Assembly: GCA_016868485.1 (NCBI GenBank)
Contig: VGGT01000046.1
Location: 1-10,407, forward strand
DNA: 10,407 bases
Direction of reading: 5' to 3'
From: Bacteroidota bacterium
Lineage (GTDB): Bacteria; Bacteroidota; Bacteroidia; UBA7662
Positions 6,732-10,407 of this stretch are shown one piece after another. The notes below the pieces were generated by a model. It was not told where the DNA came from. It did not search any database and saw only the letters and a list, made by a program, of their open reading frames with translations. The position numbers were made by a program, and so were the translations under genes. Each line of letters begins with the position of its first letter. Within the stretch, counting starts at the first letter, position 1.

Positions 6732-7573
6732 TTGGTACACGATATTTCATCTGGATCGGTCTGTTGCTTGGGGTATTGACTGGATGCGGCGCAGAGGAGC
6801 AGCAGGGCCGGCAGCTCTTGGTGCGGGTAGGCGATGCGGCACTGTATGAGGATGAACTCATCGATTTACTGCCCGAAAACTACAATGCTGGTGATAGTAT
6901 TGCTGCTGTCGATTTTTGGATTCGTGAACAACTGATCGCACGGGCAGCCGACGATGAACTCAGTGGAAGGGAACGTGATTTTACCGTAGAATTGGAGCAA
7001 TACCGTAGAACATTATTGCGCCACCGCCTCGAAGACAAATTATTGGAGGCTAAGGCAACGGAATTAGAGCCTGACAGCGTCTCAATCGCACGCTTCTATC
7101 GCGAAAATGCCGATTTGTTTCGGCTTTCTCATCCGCTGATTAAAGGACGATATGTGCGTGTGGATGCCAGTGCACCGCGACAGGCTCAGCTATCCTTATT
7201 GATGCGCGAGCGGGCTGTTAAGCGTCTGGAGCTTCTCGATGAGTATTGCCTGCAGTTTGCTTGGATGAGTCACCTGAACGATACGGTTTGGCGTAATCCG
7301 CTCGATTTGCTCGCTGATGTACCAGAGGCCACCCGAAATGCGTTTACTTATAGTGCCCTCAACCAAACCCAGATGGTGCGTCAAGATTCGGCTGTGCATT
7401 ATTTAATGGTTCGGGAATGGAAGCCCGCTGGCGAAACCGCCCCCCTTTCTTATGCATTGGAGGGTATCCGCGAAATGGTTCGCGCCGATCGAAGAAATCG
7501 TTTTTTGCAGGCCTACTACGAAGACCTCAAACTGAAAGCCATTGAAGACCAGATCGTAGAATTCGCACCTTAA
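6728..7573 (+). CDS. SurA-like foldase lipoprotein lacking a recognisable parvulin core
   Basis: The 281-residue product begins with a lipoprotein signal peptide: GLLLGVLTGC, with lipobox LTGC and Cys20 as the lipidation site. It should be membrane-anchored in the envelope. Residues about 28-130 resemble the helical N-terminal chaperone region of SurA/PpiC proteins. The segment at 137-230 begins and ends like a parvulin domain (IKGRYVRVDAS near the start, HYLMVREW near the end), but I do not see the SEDP/GG-LG-F core or the paired histidines. The C-terminus (LSYALEGIREMVRADRRNRFL) is again SurA-like. It is likely a non-enzymatic foldase paralogue. The start is TTG at 6728, overlapping the upstream TGA by four bases (TTGA); no in-frame ATG lies just upstream, and this start places the signal peptide correctly. 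The third foldase gene follows after 9 bases. Confidence 0.82.
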   Translation: MIGTRYFIWIGLLLGVLTGCGAEEQQGRQLLVRVGDAALYEDELIDLLPENYNAGDSIAAVDFWIREQLIARAADDELSGRERDFTVELEQYRRTLLRHRLEDKLLEAKATELEPDSVSIARFYRENADLFRLSHPLIKGRYVRVDASAPRQAQLSLLMRERAVKRLELLDEYCLQFAWMSHLNDTVWRNPLDLLADVPEATRNAFTYSALNQTQMVRQDSAVHYLMVREWKPAGETAPLSYALEGIREMVRADRRNRFLQAYYEDLKLKAIEDQIVEFAP

Positions 7574-7582
7574 CTTCTTTTT

Positions 7583-8962
7583 ATGTCCTTGCTTTTGCGT
7601 CGAATTCGCTTGTTTTTTTGTTCATCGGTGGTCAGCACCGTCCTATGGGCCTCTTCTGCATGGATGGTACATGCACAAACTTTGCCCCAAGAGGTGGCAG
7701 AGGGAATCATGGCGGTAGTGGCCGATAAAATCATCCTCAAATCGGAAATTGAAGCCGAGTACAGCAATTGGCTGGGGCAAGACAACCTCCCCGATCCCAG
7801 AATGAAATGTGTGATCCTGGAACAGTTAATCAACAACAAATTATTGCTCCGGCAAGCGGAGGTGGATTCGATTGTGGTGAGTGATGAGGAGGTGGCCGAT
7901 CAATTGGAGCGCCGTGTACGCTATTTCTCTTCTATGGTGGGTGGACGCGAGAAGCTGGAGGAATTTTATGGGAAAACGCTAGCGGAAATTCGGGAGGAGT
8001 TTCGCCCACAAATCAAGGAGCAAATATTGGTTCAACGGATGCAGGATAAATTATCGGGCGATGTCAGTATTTCACCCCAAGAGGTGCGTCAGTACTTTGA
8101 AAGCGTTCCCCACGACTCCATCCCCTACCTCGATGCGGAATTGGAGATCGGCCAAATTGTGGTGTTCCCGGAAGTTGGTGCCCTTCAAAAGGAGCTAACG
8201 CTCGACAAAATCAATGGGATTCGGGAACGAATTCTGAAGGGAGAACGCTTTTCTACCCTAGCAACGCTCTACTCGGAGGATCCAGGGTCGAAGCAAGAGG
8301 GTGGTTCGCTCGGCTTTTTTGGACGTGGCGAGATGGTGCCTGAATTTGAGGCGGCCGCATTCCGATTAAAACCAGGGGAGATCTCACCGGTGGTGAAAAC
8401 CAAGTTTGGATACCACATCATTGAGTTGATGGAACGTCGGGGTGAGCGATTGATGTGCCGACATATCCTGATTAAAATACCCACTGGAAGTCGGGAAATG
8501 GAAGATGCCCGTAAACGACTTGACTCCCTCCGTTCGCGCATCACAAAGGAAAACACACCCTTTGGCGATGCTGTTCGGCTTTATTCACAGGACGACGAAA
8601 CCCGAAGCAGCGGTGGCATGCTGATGAATGAAGAAAATGCCACGAGTCGGTTTACCCCCGAACAGTTAAGCCCGGAAATTTACTTCGCTATTGAGAAGTT
8701 AAAGCCCGGAGAATACAGCGAACCCCAACCCTATGCCTCGAGGGACGGCCGACAGGGCTACCGGATCCTTTTTTTAAAGTCTCGCTCGGAAGCGCACCTC
8801 ACCAATATGAAGCAAGACTATCCACGCATCCAGGCTACGGCCCTAGGCATGAAAAAACTCCGGAAAATGGAGGCTTGGTACGCTACGGCCCGCCAAAAGA
8901 CCTTCGTTCGGGTTCACCCCTCCTACCGCGACTGTGAAAATCTGGGATTTGTGAAAAAGTGA
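7583..8962 (+). CDS. SurA-like peptidyl-prolyl isomerase
   Basis: This 459-residue periplasmic foldase has a signal peptide (1-31, ending MVHA before QT) and the SurA N-terminal domain (about 35-175: EGIMAVVADKIILKSEIE, then LEQLINNKLLLRQAEVDSI). Two parvulin domains follow at about 184-284 and 290-397. Domain 1 keeps YSEDPGSKQEGGSLGFFGRGEM and FGYH (H278) but has Gln191 where the first histidine is expected. Domain 2 keeps that histidine (CRHILI, H294) but ends GYRILFL without the closing one. Domain order and length match SurA, which escorts outer-membrane proteins through the periplasm. The symbol surA is withheld because Bacteroidota carry several SurA-like paralogues and orthology cannot be decided here. 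It is third in a co-directional, tightly spaced trio (9 bases from the previous gene). Confidence 0.93.
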   Translation: MSLLLRRIRLFFCSSVVSTVLWASSAWMVHAQTLPQEVAEGIMAVVADKIILKSEIEAEYSNWLGQDNLPDPRMKCVILEQLINNKLLLRQAEVDSIVVSDEEVADQLERRVRYFSSMVGGREKLEEFYGKTLAEIREEFRPQIKEQILVQRMQDKLSGDVSISPQEVRQYFESVPHDSIPYLDAELEIGQIVVFPEVGALQKELTLDKINGIRERILKGERFSTLATLYSEDPGSKQEGGSLGFFGRGEMVPEFEAAAFRLKPGEISPVVKTKFGYHIIELMERRGERLMCRHILIKIPTGSREMEDARKRLDSLRSRITKENTPFGDAVRLYSQDDETRSSGGMLMNEENATSRFTPEQLSPEIYFAIEKLKPGEYSEPQPYASRDGRQGYRILFLKSRSEAHLTNMKQDYPRIQATALGMKKLRKMEAWYATARQKTFVRVHPSYRDCENLGFVKK

Positions 8963-8965
8963 TCC

Positions 8966-8985
8966 ACCCCGGAAAACATTCTATT
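8966..8985. repeat. 20-base direct repeat, left copy
   Basis: ACCCCGGAAAACATTCTATT lies 3 bases after the stop of the SurA-like gene and ends 7 bases before the ATG of the CoA-transferase gene. It is identical to the copy at 10282-10301, and the bases on either side differ, so the match is exactly 20 bases. Confidence 0.95.
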
Positions 8986-8992
8986 TAACCAT

Positions 8993-10282
8993 ATGCCCGT
9001 TTGCCCTACAGCGACAGAAGTCGTGTCGTACATTCAATCCGGACAACGCCTGTACATTCAGGGTGCGGCTGCAACCCCGACATTGTTGACCGAAGCACTT
9101 TCACAAGCAGGAAATAGGCTCAGCGGCATTCGCATTCACCACCTACATACGGAGGGCAGCACCGCTTACGCCTTGCCTCATCAGGCCGAGCATTTTCAAG
9201 TGGGTGCCTTCTTTGTGGGCTCCAACTTACGGGAGGCAGTACGCAAAGGCTACGCCGATTATATACCGGTTTTCTTAAGTGAAATACCTCAGCTGTTTCG
9301 CCGTGGGGTTCTTACACCCGACGTCGTCATGATCCATGTGTCGCCACCCGATGCTCATGGATTTTGCTCGCTTGGCACATCTGTAGAGGCCACCTTAGCT
9401 GCCCTAGAAATGGCACCCGTTGTTTTAGCGCAAGTGAACCAGCAAATGCCCCGCGTGCATGGCGACGGACAGATTCATATATCTCGATTTACAGCCTGGA
9501 TGAATTGCGATCTTCCCATACCTGAGCATTTATCTGGCGAACCCCATGCCATAGAAATTGCCATCGGGCAGCATATCGCTGAACGAGTCGATGACGGAGC
9601 GACCCTTCAAATGGGTATTGGCAGCATACCCAACGCCGTTCTGGGCTGTCTAATGAACCACAAAAATTTGGGTGTTCATACAGAAATGTTTAGCGACGGA
9701 CTTCTTCCTTTGGTTCAAGCGGGTGTGGTTAACAACCGCCTGAAGAAAATACACCCCCACAAAATTGTATCTACATTCGTGATGGGATCACGCAACTTAT
9801 ATGATTTCCTTCACGACAATCCTTCGGTTATGCTTTTGGATGTAGCATACGTGAATGATACCGCTGTGATCAGACAAAATCAGAAGGTAACCGCGATCAA
9901 TTCTGCCATTGAGGTGGATCTAACGGGACAAATCTGTGCCGACTCTATGGGCGAACAAATCTTTTCTGGGGTAGGCGGACAAATGGACTTCATTCGTGGG
10001 GCAAGTCTGTCGGAAGGTGGCAGACCCATCATTGCACTACCGGCGCAAACCCGTTCAGGCATATCAAGAATCGTACCCCATTTAAGAACCGGCTCCGGGG
10101 TCGTGACGACCCGTGCTCACGTGCATGAAATTGTTACCGAATACGGTGTGGCGAATCTATACGGCAAAAGTTTGAGACAGAGAGCAGCCGCACTCATCGA
10201 AATCGCTCACCCCAATCACAGAGAGATGCTCGAACGGGCTGCTTTTGATCGATTCGGGAGTTCGGGGGTTGGGTTTTATTGA
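8993..10282 (+). CDS. Acetyl-CoA hydrolase/CoA-transferase family protein
   Basis: The 429-residue product has the usual length and architecture of the family I-type CoA-transferases that include 4-hydroxybutyrate CoA-transferase (Cat2/AbfT) and acetyl-CoA hydrolases. Visible landmarks are an N-terminal domain with SPPDAHGFCSLGTSVEA (117-133), the LQMGIGSIPNAVL glycine loop (205-217), the expected catalytic glutamate Glu231 in HTEMFSDG, and the C-terminal block GVGGQMDFIRGA...SEGGRPIIALP. The reaction would move CoA between acyl-CoA and a free carboxylate through a glutamyl-CoA intermediate. The acyl substrate cannot be told from sequence: 4-hydroxybutyrate, acetate, succinate and propionate are all possible. 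There is no signal peptide, so it is cytoplasmic. It has no functional link to the foldase genes upstream and is bracketed by a perfect 20-base direct repeat. Its TGA stop ends 14 bases before the dnaJ stop on the other strand. Confidence 0.92.
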   Translation: MPVCPTATEVVSYIQSGQRLYIQGAAATPTLLTEALSQAGNRLSGIRIHHLHTEGSTAYALPHQAEHFQVGAFFVGSNLREAVRKGYADYIPVFLSEIPQLFRRGVLTPDVVMIHVSPPDAHGFCSLGTSVEATLAALEMAPVVLAQVNQQMPRVHGDGQIHISRFTAWMNCDLPIPEHLSGEPHAIEIAIGQHIAERVDDGATLQMGIGSIPNAVLGCLMNHKNLGVHTEMFSDGLLPLVQAGVVNNRLKKIHPHKIVSTFVMGSRNLYDFLHDNPSVMLLDVAYVNDTAVIRQNQKVTAINSAIEVDLTGQICADSMGEQIFSGVGGQMDFIRGASLSEGGRPIIALPAQTRSGISRIVPHLRTGSGVVTTRAHVHEIVTEYGVANLYGKSLRQRAAALIEIAHPNHREMLERAAFDRFGSSGVGFY

Positions 10283-10301
10283 CCCCGGAAAACATTCTAT
10301 T
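10282..10301. repeat. 20-base direct repeat, right copy
   Basis: ACCCCGGAAAACATTCTATT begins at the last base of the CoA-transferase stop codon (10280-10282) and covers the dnaJ stop codon (10297-10299, minus strand). It is identical to the copy at 8966-8985, and the two are offset by 1316 bases. Confidence 0.95.
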
Positions 10302-10407
10302 CAGTAAAAAATTCGCGCATCCGCTCAAAAAAGCCCTGTCTCCGGCCGGTGGACTCTTCTGGTTTAAAGTTGGATGAATCGCGGAGTTTTTCGAGGATTT
10401 CCCGTTC
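10297..10407 (-). CDS. dnaJ: Chaperone DnaJ, C-terminal end only
   Basis: An open frame on the minus strand enters from the right edge and runs 36 residues to a TAG stop. It reads EREILEKLRDSSNFKPEE, a short linker, then RRQGFFERMREFF near the end. This matches the C-terminus of bacterial DnaJ as seen in Bacteroidota, where the last helix (E-x-x-x-L-E-K-L-R-x-S-x-N-F-x-P) follows C-terminal domain II and the protein ends in a short aromatic-basic helix (GFFDRMK-like). DnaJ is the J-domain co-chaperone that stimulates DnaK ATPase. The J domain and zinc fingers are outside the window, so the call rests on this tail alone. The gene converges on the CoA-transferase gene, and its stop lies inside the right copy of the 20-base repeat. 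Confidence 0.75.
   Translation of the reverse strand, partial: EREILEKLRDSSNFKPEESTGRRQGFFERMREFFTE

Noticed and set aside
10283..10296. Bidirectional terminator between the CoA-transferase gene and dnaJ
   Set aside because: The gap is only 14 bases, lies wholly inside the 20-base repeat and shows no inverted repeat.

Overview
This window is most likely from the chromosome of a member of the Bacteroidota. The evidence is a RecA of the DAEHAFD type, a cluster of three SurA-like foldases in a row, a bacilliredoxin and a DUF3108 protein, weak or absent Shine-Dalgarno sequences, and TAnnTTTG boxes (the Bacteroidota -7 promoter element) upstream of several genes. The class or genus cannot be fixed from this sequence alone. 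Every gene belongs to a recognisable family. I see no phage, transposase, CRISPR array, rRNA or tRNA, and no defence system.

Layout. At the left edge is the 3' end of a gene for a TPM-domain (YgcG-type) membrane protein with a glycine-rich tail (2-337, +). A 185-base gap carrying a candidate promoter leads into recA (523-1548, +), followed 6 bases later by a small patatin-like phospholipase (1555-2301, +). Three genes then run on the minus strand: a ComF-family phosphoribosyltransferase (3844-4617), a secreted DUF3108 protein (2917-3828) and a BrxA/BrxB-type bacilliredoxin (2424-2843). They are probably transcribed in that order. From 4701 a tightly packed plus-strand cluster encodes three envelope foldases: a two-parvulin PPIase, a lipoprotein that looks like a foldase without a working parvulin domain, and a SurA-like PPIase (4701-8962). 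Next comes an acetyl-CoA hydrolase/CoA-transferase (8993-10282, +), which converges on the 3' end of dnaJ (10297-10407, -).

How the genes work together. The clear functional unit is the foldase trio. All three carry export signals and probably chaperone outer-membrane or secreted proteins in the periplasm. The recA-patatin and comF-DUF3108-bacilliredoxin groups look like transcription units, but a shared pathway is not evident.

The least expected features are repeats. Five different short tandem arrays (units of 13, 15, 18, 21 and 22 bases) sit at gene starts, gene ends or inside N-terminal extensions in the left 4.6 kb. Separately, a perfect 20-base direct repeat brackets the CoA-transferase gene almost exactly, which suggests that this gene was inserted as a unit between the foldase cluster and dnaJ.
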